Source: Chitinophaga sp. MM2321 (GTDB taxonomy: Bacteria; Bacteroidota; Bacteroidia; Chitinophagales; Chitinophagaceae). From it: a DNA stretch of 64,000 nt. The notes beneath the pieces were generated by a model that saw nothing but the letters and a program-made list of their open reading frames with translations, was not told the DNA's origin and searched no databases. This document shows, piece after piece, positions 52,129 to 61,181 of this stretch. Both the position numbers and the translations under genes were made by a program. The stretch lies in contig NZ_OZ035533.1 in NCBI RefSeq assembly GCF_964033635.1, forward strand, positions 6,667,001 to 6,731,000, written 5' to 3'. Position 1 is the stretch's first letter, and every line of letters begins with the position of its first letter.

Positions 52129-53496
52129 ATGACAAACAAAAACTTGTTTTTACTGGTAGCAACTGCATCCCTGTTTGCGGCTTGCAGCAAAAATGATAAC
52201 AACGGTACAACGCCACCACCGGCTGCAGATAGTGACACCATCAGTGTGAGAGGTACTATCAGTGCCAACACTACCTGGTCTAAAGATAAAGTGTACCGGT
52301 TGCGCGGTTATGTGTATGTTGATGCTCCTGCAACCTTAACCATTGAAGCAGGTACACAGATTATCAGTAACAGAGATTCTGCTGGTGTACTCGTGATTTA
52401 TAAAGGCGCCAAAATTATGGCCAATGGAACAAAAGATGCGCCTATCGTATTTACTTCCGCTCATACTGATAAACAACCAGGTGATCTTGGTGGTGTAGTA
52501 TTGATCGGTAAAGCAACCGGCAATGGTAACCACGCAGAAGTAGAAGGTGATGTAAATGCCGCTCATAAAGCTTTTGGTGGTAACGATGATCACGATAATT
52601 CCGGTGTACTGAAATATGTAAGAATTGAATACGGTGGTAAAGCAACTGCACCCAATGATGAAATTAACGGGCTTTCCCTGTATGCTGTTGGTGATGGTAC
52701 TGAGATCGATTATGTACAGGTGATCCGCGGACTGGATGATGCCTTTGAATTTTTTGGTGGTACTGTAAATGCCAAACACCTCATTGCTTACAGATGCGCG
52801 GATGATGATTTTGATTTTGATGATGGCTACCGTGGTAAGATCCAGTATGCTATTTCCATTAAGGATCCTGCTTTTACAGATGATAAAACCAAGGGAGATA
52901 TATCCAACAATTTTGAAGTAGACAACACAAATGGTACTTCCAAACCATACACGGCTACACCGATCACACATCCTATCCTGTCAAACTTTACGGCGGTTGG
53001 TCCTAACAACGCAGCAAATACCAGTGCCTCCTATGGCTACGGTATGCGTTGGAGAAGAGGCGCACAGTTTGAAATGGCTAACTCTATTGTAGTGGGTGGT
53101 CAACTGGCTGGTCTTGATCTTGATGATGACCTGACGGCTACTTACTATAAAACGGGTATCAGCAAGTTTGAAAATAGTTTCCTGCATGCTGTTAAGGAAC
53201 CTTTCAAAATCGACAAATTAGTGGATGCTGCTGTATGGACTGCTGCTGATCTTAAACTGATGGTAGAAGGCGCGAATATGAGCAAACTTTTTACCAATCC
53301 TGCTGATATCAAACTGACAGACCCTTTCAACATCGTTGCACCTAATGTGAAGCCACAGGCGGGTTCTGTAGCACTTACCACAACAGGTAAATTTACCGGT
53401 GGTCTGGATCATGCATTCTTTGACAAGACTTCTTTTGTTGGAGCGATGGATGCGACTAATGACTGGACAGCTACCTGGGCCAAGTTTGGCAACTAA
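52129..53496 (+). CDS. Beta-helix-like lipoprotein partner of the TonB receptor
   Basis: A 455-residue lipoprotein with lipobox FAAC (Cys19), an Asn/Pro-rich linker and a long repetitive beta region: LTIEAGTQIISNRDSAGVLVIYKGAKIMANGTKDAPIVFTS (key words IEAGTQI and GTKDAPIVFTS), then GGVVLIGKA, ILKYVRIEYGGKA-type turns (here LKYVRIEYGG), DDAFEFFGGTVNAKHLIAY and DDDFDFDDGYRGKIQYA. This pattern is typical of right-handed beta-helix surface lipoproteins in Bacteroidota. The acidic Asp-rich turns (DDDFDFDDG, DLDDDL) may bind cations. Probably the surface-exposed binding partner of the receptor. A strong terminator follows. Confidence 0.72.
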   Translation: MTNKNLFLLVATASLFAACSKNDNNGTTPPPAADSDTISVRGTISANTTWSKDKVYRLRGYVYVDAPATLTIEAGTQIISNRDSAGVLVIYKGAKIMANGTKDAPIVFTSAHTDKQPGDLGGVVLIGKATGNGNHAEVEGDVNAAHKAFGGNDDHDNSGVLKYVRIEYGGKATAPNDEINGLSLYAVGDGTEIDYVQVIRGLDDAFEFFGGTVNAKHLIAYRCADDDFDFDDGYRGKIQYAISIKDPAFTDDKTKGDISNNFEVDNTNGTSKPYTATPITHPILSNFTAVGPNNAANTSASYGYGMRWRRGAQFEMANSIVVGGQLAGLDLDDDLTATYYKTGISKFENSFLHAVKEPFKIDKLVDAAVWTAADLKLMVEGANMSKLFTNPADIKLTDPFNIVAPNVKPQAGSVALTTTGKFTGGLDHAFFDKTSFVGAMDATNDWTATWAKFGN

Positions 53497-53545
53497 AATT
53501 TGTATAAGTATTTAATATTTATAGATTTCATAAGCTGTATTTATA

Positions 53546-53576
53546 CCGTCCCGGTTTTCACCGGGACGGTTTTTTT
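53546..53576 (+). terminator. Terminator after the lipoprotein gene
   Basis: CCGTCCCGG (53546-53554) pairs with CCGGGACGG (53561-53569) around a six-base loop, followed by TTTTTTT (53570-53576). It ends the rightward island and overlaps the last codon of the convergent YHS gene. Confidence 0.88.
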
Positions 53577-53856
53577 ATTTCTTCAGCCTTGCCATAAATT
53601 TTTCGGGATTTTTTTCAAATACGCCTTTGCAGGTGGTGGAGCAAAAATGAATGGTGTCGCTTTGGTAAACAGTCCATTCCTTATAGCTGGTGTCATAAGG
53701 CATGCGGCATACGGGATCGGGCCATTTGTCGCTCACTACAGCCTGTTCAGGCGCTGGCGCTTCGGGCATGGGCGTATCTTGTGCGTCTGTGGGTTTGCTG
53801 CTTTGATTGCATGCGAAAATGAATAATGTGCTACAGGCCAGTATAAAAAGTTTCAT
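53575..53856 (-). CDS. YHS domain lipoprotein
   Basis: A 93-residue exported lipoprotein with lipobox IFAC (Cys16), a short Pro/Ala/Glu linker and a C-terminal YHS domain: DPVCRMPYDTSYKEWTVYQSDTIHFCSTTCKGVFEKNPEKF (key words DPVCRMPYD and HFCSTTCKGVFEKNPEKF). YHS domains bind metals through these cysteines and are found on copper and other heavy-metal ATPases; a free periplasmic YHS lipoprotein may serve as a metal chaperone. No transporter is adjacent. Confidence 0.82.
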   Translation of the reverse strand: MKLFILACSTLFIFACNQSSKPTDAQDTPMPEAPAPEQAVVSDKWPDPVCRMPYDTSYKEWTVYQSDTIHFCSTTCKGVFEKNPEKFMARLKK

Positions 53857-53872
53857 GATTTTAATTGGATTG

Positions 53873-53955
53873 TTTGATAATTTATTTATTTAGATAGTTT
53901 GTTTCAGCATAGATCTTTTTCTGAAACAAACTATCTAAATAAATAAATCATCAAA
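53873..53955. repeat. Palindrome between the YHS and M13 peptidase genes
   Basis: Arms 53873-53907 and 53921-53955 (35 bases) are inverted copies with one mismatch and a 13-base loop. It lies in the gap between two leftward genes, ending 12 bases before the M13 stop codon. Both genes are read leftward, so it would act as a hairpin at the end of the M13 peptidase message. Confidence 0.92.
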
Positions 53956-53967
53956 TGACTAAATAAT

Positions 53968-56022
53968 TTACCAGATGACTACACGTTGCGCATCGGGCAA
54001 TACCATTTTGCTCTCAGGAGTGCAACCCCATGCTGCCTGGAATTCCTGCATGTGCGGGAGCGGCCCGTTGATGCGGAATCTTGCAGGAGAGTGTGGGTCT
54101 GTTTGTATCTGGTTGCGTAGTGCAGCATCAGTGATGTTACCGTGCCATACCTGTCCCCAGCCGAGGAAGAACCGCTGCTGCCAGGTGAAACCATCAATTG
54201 GTTTAGGTTCGCCTTTACCTTCAAATGATTTCAGGAGTGCATGATAGGCCAGTGTTAAACCGCCAAGGTCAGCAACGTTTTCACCGATGGTCAGTGCGCC
54301 ATTGATTTTGAAACCGGGTGCTGCTTCAATATTGCTGAAGTAATCGATATAACGTTTTGTCAGCTTATCAAAGTTTTCGCGGTCGGATTTGGTCCACCAG
54401 TTTTTCAGGTTACCATCTGCATCGAACTGAGAACCCTGATCATCGAATCCGTGTGTAAATTCGTGGCCTATTACCGCGATGATACCACCGTAGTTGATTG
54501 CATCATCCGCATTGGGGTTGTAGAAAGGCGGCTGGAGGATACCTGCAGGGAATACTACTTCGTTGTTCAACGGGTTGTAGTAGGCATTCACCGTTTGCGG
54601 CGTCATCTCCCATTTGCTTTTATCTACCGGTTTACCAATTTTATCAATGTTTTCTTTGTGCTCATATAGCATTGCGGAAACAGCATTTTCCAGCAGTTTA
54701 CCTTTATCGATATCGATAGAAGAATAGTCTTTCCATTTATCAGGATAGCCGATCTTGTAGGTAAAGGAAGCCAGTTTTTTGTGTGCCATTACTTTGGTAG
54801 AATCGCCCATCCAGGTGAGTTTATCGATTCTTTCGCCGTATACTTTGCGCACGTTTTCGATCATCTCGGAAACTTTCGCTTTACTGCTTTCGGGGAAATA
54901 TTCTTTGGCAAACAGTTTACCCAGCGGCATACCCAGTTTGGAATCAGTAGAGCGGATGGCTCTTTCTGCGCGGGTTTTCTGTGTTTTTTTGCCAGTCATA
55001 ACCGTTCCGAAGAAGTGGAAATTTTCTGACTGTAGCGCACTTGGTAAATAGCCTGCAAAGCTGCTCAGTAACTGCCACCTGGTATATGTTTTCAATGTTT
55101 CCAGTGGCGTAGCTTTCAGTAATGCGTTGGCATTGGTGATATAAGCTTTGTTTTGCAGTACGAGGGTATCTGTTTTGATATCCTGTGAATGGGCGAAGGC
55201 ATCCCAGTCGAAATCCGGCGCCAGTTTTTTCAGTTCAGAGAATGCTGCCCTGTTGTAGGTTTTAACCGGGTCGCGCAGTTCTACGTTTGATAACTGGATT
55301 TTGGCGAGTTTGGTTTCCAGGTTGAGGATGATGTTGCCGGGTGTTGCATCGGGGAAGCCGGCCAGGCTAAACATTTTATCTACGTGTGTAACAAATTCGC
55401 TACGTACATTTTTAGTGGCGGAATCTTGTCTTTCGTAGTAGCTTTTTTCACCGAGGCTCAGGCCTGCCTGTCCCTGGTAGAGGATATTCATTTTGCTGTC
55501 TTTCATGTCTGCATCGGCGCCGAAACCAGTAAAAGAGGTAACCCCTATTTTCTGTAGTTCGCCGGTCACAGCTGCCCAGTCAGCCAATGTTTTAATGCCA
55601 TTGATCTTATCAAGATAAGGTTGCAATGGGGTGATACCGCGTTGTTCGATGGTAGCGGTATCGAGGTAAGAAGTGTAATAATCTGCGATTTGTTGTTCTT
55701 CAGAGCCTTTTTTCAGGTCTTTTTTGCTGGAAATGTTGGCGATAATTCCTTTCAGGCGGACTTCCTTGTTTTCTTTGTCCAGGATGTTGAATGCACCCCA
55801 ACGGCTTTCAGTAGAAGGGATAGGGTTGTTCTTTTTCCAATTGCCGTTTACATAGTTGTCAAAATCATCGCAGGGTTTGTAGATGGAGTCGATGTCAGCC
55901 AGATTGAACGCAGGGACCTGGGTTGAATCTGCTGCTTGCTGCGAGGAACCGTTGTTATTGCAGGCTGCAAGGGTGACCATGGCAGCCAGCAACGGTAGTT
56001 TTACCGCATTTGCTTTGTTCAT
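53968..56022 (-). CDS. M13 family zinc metallopeptidase lipoprotein
   Basis: A 684-residue neprilysin/PepO-type peptidase anchored by a lipobox (TLAAC, Cys21). It has FNLADIDSIYKPCDDFDNYVNGNW, as usual for M13 enzymes, zinc motif HEFTH at 520-524 (VIGHEFTHGFDDQG), ENVADLGG with the third zinc ligand at 581-588, and the C-terminal HSPARFRINGPL region with the substrate-binding Arg. Extracytoplasmic degradation of peptides is likely. I used the ATG at 56022; 16 extra codons upstream are not signal-peptide-like. Confidence 0.94.
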   Translation of the reverse strand: MNKANAVKLPLLAAMVTLAACNNNGSSQQAADSTQVPAFNLADIDSIYKPCDDFDNYVNGNWKKNNPIPSTESRWGAFNILDKENKEVRLKGIIANISSKKDLKKGSEEQQIADYYTSYLDTATIEQRGITPLQPYLDKINGIKTLADWAAVTGELQKIGVTSFTGFGADADMKDSKMNILYQGQAGLSLGEKSYYERQDSATKNVRSEFVTHVDKMFSLAGFPDATPGNIILNLETKLAKIQLSNVELRDPVKTYNRAAFSELKKLAPDFDWDAFAHSQDIKTDTLVLQNKAYITNANALLKATPLETLKTYTRWQLLSSFAGYLPSALQSENFHFFGTVMTGKKTQKTRAERAIRSTDSKLGMPLGKLFAKEYFPESSKAKVSEMIENVRKVYGERIDKLTWMGDSTKVMAHKKLASFTYKIGYPDKWKDYSSIDIDKGKLLENAVSAMLYEHKENIDKIGKPVDKSKWEMTPQTVNAYYNPLNNEVVFPAGILQPPFYNPNADDAINYGGIIAVIGHEFTHGFDDQGSQFDADGNLKNWWTKSDRENFDKLTKRYIDYFSNIEAAPGFKINGALTIGENVADLGGLTLAYHALLKSFEGKGEPKPIDGFTWQQRFFLGWGQVWHGNITDAALRNQIQTDPHSPARFRINGPLPHMQEFQAAWGCTPESKMVLPDAQRVVIW

Positions 56023-56147
56023 ATTTAAGACAGGTTTAGTGTATAAAGTTAGGGAAATCAAGGCAGGCAATATACCTCCTTTTTTATGAGTGGCAATAGG
56101 GGGGTAAATCTCCCGTCATCAAATCGTTAATTCTCTGAATAATTAGG

Positions 56148-56155
56148 TAGGTTTG
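56148..56155 (+). promoter_or_regulatory. -7 promoter box before the membrane protein gene
   Basis: TAGGTTTG matches TAnnTTTG, 22 bases before the ATG at 56178. No -33 TTTG at normal spacing. Confidence 0.4.
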
Positions 56156-56177
56156 TGTCGCTAAAAATAAGTAAATA

Positions 56178-56684
56178 ATGAATTTTAGGTTTAAATTATA
56201 TAGGATACTGACAGCATTAACGCTAATGGTATCAGGCTTCTTCACGTTTGTTGGCTTATATGTGACTCTGTTTGTGGGTACAAATATTATGATGCTGCTA
56301 TCGCTGATGATCTGGGGTGCGTGTTTTATCCATAGTATTTTGTCGCTATACCTCCAGCGGAGCCTGCTCCTGCCGGAAGTACCACTGAAAGAAAATACAC
56401 CGACAGGCATCCGTATTATGGGTGCTATTACCATGGGTTTTGGAATGCTCCTGTTTTTCGGTGGATTTTGCCTGCTGGCAGCTTCCCCGGAAATGATTGC
56501 CGAAGCCGTAAAACAGATGCCTCCGCAGGAACAGGCGGCTATCAATGTATCTATCCTGAAGCCTTTGGGCGCTGTTTTCCTGGTACTTAGCTTCCTGCTT
56601 ACGTTTAATGCCAACCTTTCCTTCAGTTATCTGAAGCAATGGTTGGGGAAACAGGAACAACATCACCAACAGGAAGAGGAATAA
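56178..56684 (+). CDS. Small four-helix membrane protein, unknown
   Basis: A 168-residue inner-membrane protein with about four hydrophobic segments (residues 8-30, 36-58, 78-102 and 125-147) and a histidine/glutamine/glutamate-rich tail (KQEQHHQQEEE). No enzyme motif is visible. It is followed after 11 bases by the truncated haemoglobin gene and then rarA after 9 bases, on one strand, so the three are likely cotranscribed; no functional link is obvious, but a membrane partner for the haemoglobin is possible. Confidence 0.6.
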   Translation: MNFRFKLYRILTALTLMVSGFFTFVGLYVTLFVGTNIMMLLSLMIWGACFIHSILSLYLQRSLLLPEVPLKENTPTGIRIMGAITMGFGMLLFFGGFCLLAASPEMIAEAVKQMPPQEQAAINVSILKPLGAVFLVLSFLLTFNANLSFSYLKQWLGKQEQHHQQEEE

Positions 56685-56695
56685 AATAATCAGCT

Positions 56696-57121
56696 ATGGG
56701 AAAACAGGAAATTACAGACAGAAATGATATTGCCCTGTTAGTGAACAGTTTTTATGATAAAGTAAAGGGAGATGACCTGATCGGATATATATTTAACGAT
56801 ATTGCCAAAGTAGACTGGGCGCATCATCTGCCCATTATGTACGATTTCTGGGAGAACCTGTTGCTGGATACCGGGAGCTATGGCCGGAATGCCATGAACC
56901 CGCATTTTGCGCTGAACAAAAAAATTGCATTGGAACCGGCACTTTTTGATCGCTGGCTGCAATTATTTGAAGCGACGGTAGCAGAACATTTTACCGGCGA
57001 AAAGGCCGCACTGGCGGTAGCCCGTGCCAGGTCCATCAAAGGAATCATGCAGCTGAAAATGCAGCAGATCAATCATCCTGATAAAAAAAATCCACCCGTT
57101 GACCCGGGCAATCACCCATAA
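56696..57121 (+). CDS. Group III truncated haemoglobin
   Basis: A 141-residue globin-like protein. The words ALLVNSFYDKVKGDDLIGYIFND, HHLPIMYDFWENLLLD (FW-type motif) and NPHFALNKKIALEPALFDRWLQLF with a proximal-type histidine (HFALN) fit group III truncated haemoglobins, which bind oxygen, nitric oxide or sulfide. The tail is proline- and asparagine-rich. It sits between a small membrane protein and rarA with gaps of 9 to 11 bases. Confidence 0.88.
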   Translation: MGKQEITDRNDIALLVNSFYDKVKGDDLIGYIFNDIAKVDWAHHLPIMYDFWENLLLDTGSYGRNAMNPHFALNKKIALEPALFDRWLQLFEATVAEHFTGEKAALAVARARSIKGIMQLKMQQINHPDKKNPPVDPGNHP

Positions 57122-57130
57122 TTTACATGT

Positions 57131-58387
57131 ATGCAACCATTAGCAGAGCGGATAAGACCTGTTACGTTAGATGAACTGGTGGGGCAGGAACATCTTACCG
57201 GTAAAGACAGTATTTTAAGGAAGGCCATTCAGCAGGGAAAGATCCCTTCCATGATCCTGTGGGGCCCTCCCGGTGTTGGTAAAACCACCATCGCCAATAT
57301 TATTGCACATACCCTCCAGGTGCCTTTTTATACGCTCAGTGCTATTTCTGCCGGCGTAAAAGAAGTGCGGGAAGTGATAGAAATGGCAAGACGGCAACAT
57401 CATGCGGTATTGTTTATTGATGAGATCCACCGCTTTAATAAATCTCAGCAGGATGCCTTACTGGGTGCGGTAGAAAAGGGGATCATCACCCTCATAGGCG
57501 CTACCACGGAAAATCCTTCTTTTGAAGTGAATGCGGCGGTGCTGTCACGCAGCCAGGTATATGTACTGAAACCACTCGACAACGACGCCCTGATGGAACT
57601 GTTGAAACAGGCCATGGAGCGTGATGAATGGCTGAAATCCAAAAACATTGAAATAAAGGAGACATCTGCCCTGTTTAATATTTCCGGCGGAGATGCCCGT
57701 AAAGTGCTCAACCTGTTTGAACTTGTTGTCAACACCGTGCAGGAAGATCCTATTGTGATCACCGATCAGCAGGTGATGGAGATTGCGCAACAGCGTGTAG
57801 CCATTTACGATAAGGGTGGGGAGCAGCATTATGATATCATCTCGGCCTTTATTAAGTCGATCCGTGGCAGCGATCCCAATGCTGCTGTATACTGGCTGGC
57901 CCGCATGATAGAAGGCGGGGAAGATGTAAAGTTCATTGCACGGCGTCTGTTGATCCTCGCTTCTGAAGATATCGGTAATGCCAATCCAAACGCCTTACTG
58001 CTGGCCACGAGCTGCTTTCAGGCCGTTAGCATGATCGGGTATCCCGAATCAAGGATTATCTTATCGCAATGCGTTACCTACCTGGCTGCTTCTGCCAAAA
58101 GTAATGCGGCTGTTGTGGCCATCAGCAGTGCACAATCCCTCGTATCCCAAACCGGTGATCTGCCTGTGCCCATGCATATCAGGAACGCCCCTACGAAAAT
58201 GATGAAAGAGATGGGATACGGCAAAGGATACGGTTACGCACATAGTTATGAAAATAACTTTATAGAACAGGAATTTCTGCCTGATGCCATCAAAGGAACA
58301 AAGCTGTACGATCCAGGAAAGAACCAGCGCGAAGATGAGCTGAGAAAGCATTTGAAGGGGTTGTGGAAGGAGAAATACAACTATTGA
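57131..58387 (+). CDS. rarA: Replication-associated recombination protein RarA/MgsA
   Basis: A 418-residue AAA+ ATPase of the clamp-loader group that acts at stalled replication forks. Walker A GPPGVGKT at 45-52, Walker B VLFIDEIHRF at 93-102, ATTENPSFEVN (sensor 1), GGDARKVLN (sensor 2) and C-terminal tetramerisation part with DIGNANPNALLLA, followed by EFLPD. Full length. The stop codon TGA (58385-58387) overlaps the first two bases of a long palindrome. Confidence 0.95.
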   Translation: MQPLAERIRPVTLDELVGQEHLTGKDSILRKAIQQGKIPSMILWGPPGVGKTTIANIIAHTLQVPFYTLSAISAGVKEVREVIEMARRQHHAVLFIDEIHRFNKSQQDALLGAVEKGIITLIGATTENPSFEVNAAVLSRSQVYVLKPLDNDALMELLKQAMERDEWLKSKNIEIKETSALFNISGGDARKVLNLFELVVNTVQEDPIVITDQQVMEIAQQRVAIYDKGGEQHYDIISAFIKSIRGSDPNAAVYWLARMIEGGEDVKFIARRLLILASEDIGNANPNALLLATSCFQAVSMIGYPESRIILSQCVTYLAASAKSNAAVVAISSAQSLVSQTGDLPVPMHIRNAPTKMMKEMGYGKGYGYAHSYENNFIEQEFLPDAIKGTKLYDPGKNQREDELRKHLKGLWKEKYNY

Positions 58388-58504
58388 CCAGGATTTACAG
58401 GAATAAAAAAGGATTAGCAGGATGGGCGTTTTGTTGAAATCATTATTTATAAACAACAAAACACCCATCCTGCTAATCCTTTTTTATTCCTGTAAATCCT
58501 GGTC
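58386..58504. repeat. Long palindrome that forms the end of pbpC
   Basis: Arms 58386-58436 and 58454-58504 (51 bases) are inverted copies with one mismatch and a 17-base loop. The left arm begins in the rarA stop codon. The right arm overlaps the 3' end of pbpC (stop at 58484) and encodes its last residues DQDLQE. The words GGATTAGCAGGAT and AATCCTGGT occur in related repeats in this window. In either transcript it would form a very stable hairpin, so it may be a two-way terminator. Confidence 0.95.
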
Positions 58505-60889
58505 TCCTGGTACGATAGTGAACTGTAGTTCTATTCTTTCTCCATTTTCATCTACGAGTGTGATGGTATGTTTTCCGCTGGGCGGATGTAAAGCCATCTG
58601 ATGAAATTCGGTGGTGGTACCGATGAAATGATCATCGAGGTGCCAGAATATTTTGGCGGTGCTGTTGCGGTGTGTGGCGGTGAAGATGGTTTGACCGGGT
58701 TTACCGTCAATTTCTACGGGAACGGATATACGCGCATTAGGACGGGGGTAAATCAGCTCCATAGGGGCTTTATCCTGCCCCAGGGAGGCGAGGCAATCCG
58801 GTTTGTAAGGGGGCAGTTGCTCGTACGAGTTTTTACCGCGGTAATAGTATTCCTGTGAAGGCGGCAGTACAAACCATGATTTATGTTGCATGAACTCCGG
58901 CGACTCACAACTTTCCGTAACGCGCCACTGCCCTGTTCTGTCGAGATGCACCAATTGGTGATACGGACAAACGCCTACCCTGATACCTGCTGCAGGTACA
59001 TACATAGAATCTTTTACATCGCATAGTTCGCTGGCCCTGTAACCACTTTTACGACATACCTCTATTTTATGCAGCTGTGCATACGGCGTATTAAACCAGC
59101 TACCGGTGTGCAATAAACGAAATACGTCGAACAGGATGGGCGCTGCCGTGGAAACACCGATCAGCCCGGGTCTGCCTTCACCATCTGCATTACCTACCCA
59201 TACGCCTACGATATATTTTGGGGTGACGCCGATGGCCCATCCATCACGGAACCCGAAGCTGGTGCCGGTTTTCCAGGCGATGCGCTGGGATGATGAGAAC
59301 TGCTGCCACAGCATTTCTTCACCGGGGCGCATTACTTCTGTCATTGCCTGGAAGGCGTACCAGATGGAGCCTGCGTCCAGGATGCCTTCTTTGCTTAATC
59401 CGTATTGCGATTTGCGCTGGATGTTGCGCTGATAGTTAGGCGGATGAATATCATCCATGTCATATTTGCCGTTGTACTGATCCATGTGAATCAATGTTCG
59501 GGCCATACTGGCGTACATACCGCACATTTCCCACAGCGTGGTTTCACCTCCGCCGAGGATAAGGGAAAGACCGTAATGATCTGCGGGTTTATTGAGGGTG
59601 GTGATCCCCATTTTTTGCAGCAGTGCATGAAAACGTTCGTAGCGGTATATCTGTAACATGCGTACTGCCGGGATGTTGAGGGAACGTGCCAGTGCCCGCG
59701 ACGCTGGTACAGCGCCGTCATAGTTGAGGTCAAAGTTCTGTGGTGAGTAACCGGCTATTTGTGTGGGTATGTCCGGTATCAGTGTGTTGGGCAGTATGAG
59801 GCCATCATTGAGCATGGCTGCATAAAGAACGGGTTTGAGTGTACTGCCGGGACTTCTTCTCGCCTGGATAATATCTACATGGCTTTCCAGCTCGGGATCT
59901 TCCGGTTTATAAATATTGCCTACATAGGAAAGGGTGTTGCCTGTTTCCACGTCGAGTACCAGTACAGCGGCGTTGTTGATGCCATTGGCTTTGTAGGCGT
60001 TGTGATAGCGTTCTGCTATGGTAGTTACATTCCGTTGTAAGGCTATGTCTACGGTTGTTCTGATACGGGTAGGGGCATCTGATTTTTGTTGCTGATAATC
60101 CTGCCGGAAACGGTCCAGTAAATGCGGTGCATATTGCGGCAGCGGTAAAGGCTGATCTGGTAAGGGTTCCAGCTTGGCCAGCTGACAGGTAATACTGTCA
60201 ATGTTGTGGCGATGATATAACCGGTCGAGCAGCTGATTTCGTTTAGTCATTAACGTTGTACGGTTACGACCGGGATGTACCAGTGCGGGGCTGTTGGGTA
60301 ATACGGCGAGTGCGGCCATCTCGCCCCATGACAACTGATCCGCTTTCCGGCCATAGTAGCGCCACGAGGCGGCTTCCAGTCCAACCACGTTGCCACCAAA
60401 AGGTGCATTGGCGGCATATAAGGCGATGATCTTCTTTTTAGAGGCGGCAAATTCCAGGCGGGTAGCCATCACTGCTTCCAGCATCTTTTGCCAGATAGTG
60501 CGGGGTTGATTACGCGATAACCGGATCACCTGCATCGTCAGTGTACTACCGCCACTCACTACTTTTCTGCCACGCAGGTTCTGTTTTACCGCCCTGCCTA
60601 CCGCAATGGGATCGATGCCCCAGTGATAATAGAAGCGTTTATCTTCATAGGCTACAATACATTTTTCAAATTTTTCCGGCACATCCGCGTTGTAAGGAAA
60701 GCGCCATTGCCCATCGGGTGCAATGCTGGCATTGAGCAGATCGCCACCGGTATCTTCCAGTACAAAAGAAGTAGGGCTGGTAAAAAGATGTCTGGGCAAA
60801 CAAAAATAATAGGCCAGCAAAACCGCTGCTGCTGCGGCAAGCCACCATTTCTTTTTTATACACCACTGTCGGAATTTATATCGGTTCAT
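58484..60889 (-). CDS. pbpC: Penicillin-binding protein 1C
   Basis: An 801-residue class A peptidoglycan synthase: N-terminal anchor (WWLAAAAAVLLAYYF), glycosyltransferase domain with catalytic Glu82 in VAYEDKRFYYHWGIDP and GGSTLTMQ, transpeptidase domain with S349-TLK-K352 (SPGSTLKP) and KTGT in AWKTGTSFGF, and the C-terminal PBP1C domain (about 700-801). Such PBP1C are commonly paired with an alpha-2-macroglobulin gene, and one is in fact found 2.7 kb to the right on the same strand. I used the ATG at 60889. The last six residues come from a palindrome arm. Confidence 0.94.
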   Translation of the reverse strand: MNRYKFRQWCIKKKWWLAAAAAVLLAYYFCLPRHLFTSPTSFVLEDTGGDLLNASIAPDGQWRFPYNADVPEKFEKCIVAYEDKRFYYHWGIDPIAVGRAVKQNLRGRKVVSGGSTLTMQVIRLSRNQPRTIWQKMLEAVMATRLEFAASKKKIIALYAANAPFGGNVVGLEAASWRYYGRKADQLSWGEMAALAVLPNSPALVHPGRNRTTLMTKRNQLLDRLYHRHNIDSITCQLAKLEPLPDQPLPLPQYAPHLLDRFRQDYQQQKSDAPTRIRTTVDIALQRNVTTIAERYHNAYKANGINNAAVLVLDVETGNTLSYVGNIYKPEDPELESHVDIIQARRSPGSTLKPVLYAAMLNDGLILPNTLIPDIPTQIAGYSPQNFDLNYDGAVPASRALARSLNIPAVRMLQIYRYERFHALLQKMGITTLNKPADHYGLSLILGGGETTLWEMCGMYASMARTLIHMDQYNGKYDMDDIHPPNYQRNIQRKSQYGLSKEGILDAGSIWYAFQAMTEVMRPGEEMLWQQFSSSQRIAWKTGTSFGFRDGWAIGVTPKYIVGVWVGNADGEGRPGLIGVSTAAPILFDVFRLLHTGSWFNTPYAQLHKIEVCRKSGYRASELCDVKDSMYVPAAGIRVGVCPYHQLVHLDRTGQWRVTESCESPEFMQHKSWFVLPPSQEYYYRGKNSYEQLPPYKPDCLASLGQDKAPMELIYPRPNARISVPVEIDGKPGQTIFTATHRNSTAKIFWHLDDHFIGTTTEFHQMALHPPSGKHTITLVDENGERIELQFTIVPGDQDLQE

Positions 60890-61123
60890 TCGTAAAATCT
60901 GGTAAAATAATTGTCTCAATCTGCCGAACAATTTGATTCAATGGCAAATGTGAGTATTTTGCAGTCAAATTTAAAGGATCTGGCATCGCTAAAGACAGAT
61001 TTGTAATAAGTTATTTAAGAGAAACCGGTTGAACAACAAAAGATTTTACCTGTAATTGTATCAGTCATAACCAATTTATAGTTATAATGATAACCGGACG
61101 TTATTACCTATAATTATTAGTTA

Positions 61124-61155
61124 TTTGACACGACCCGCTGTACCTGCTACATTTG
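61124..61155 (+). promoter_or_regulatory. Consensus Bacteroidota promoter of the cytochrome unit
   Basis: TTTG (61124-61127), a 20-base spacer and TACATTTG (61148-61155) match the TTTG / TAnnTTTG housekeeping consensus at both elements and at its known 17-23-base spacing. The predicted start of transcription near 61162 gives a 20-base leader before the ATG at 61182. Confidence 0.75.
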
Positions 61156-61181
61156 CAATGTACACCAACCTGTAATTTGCG

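Noticed and set aside
5457..58504. CRISPR array or insertion-sequence ends
   Set aside because: The repeats are single palindromes at separate sites, not arrays with spacers, and no transposase or target-site duplication is visible.
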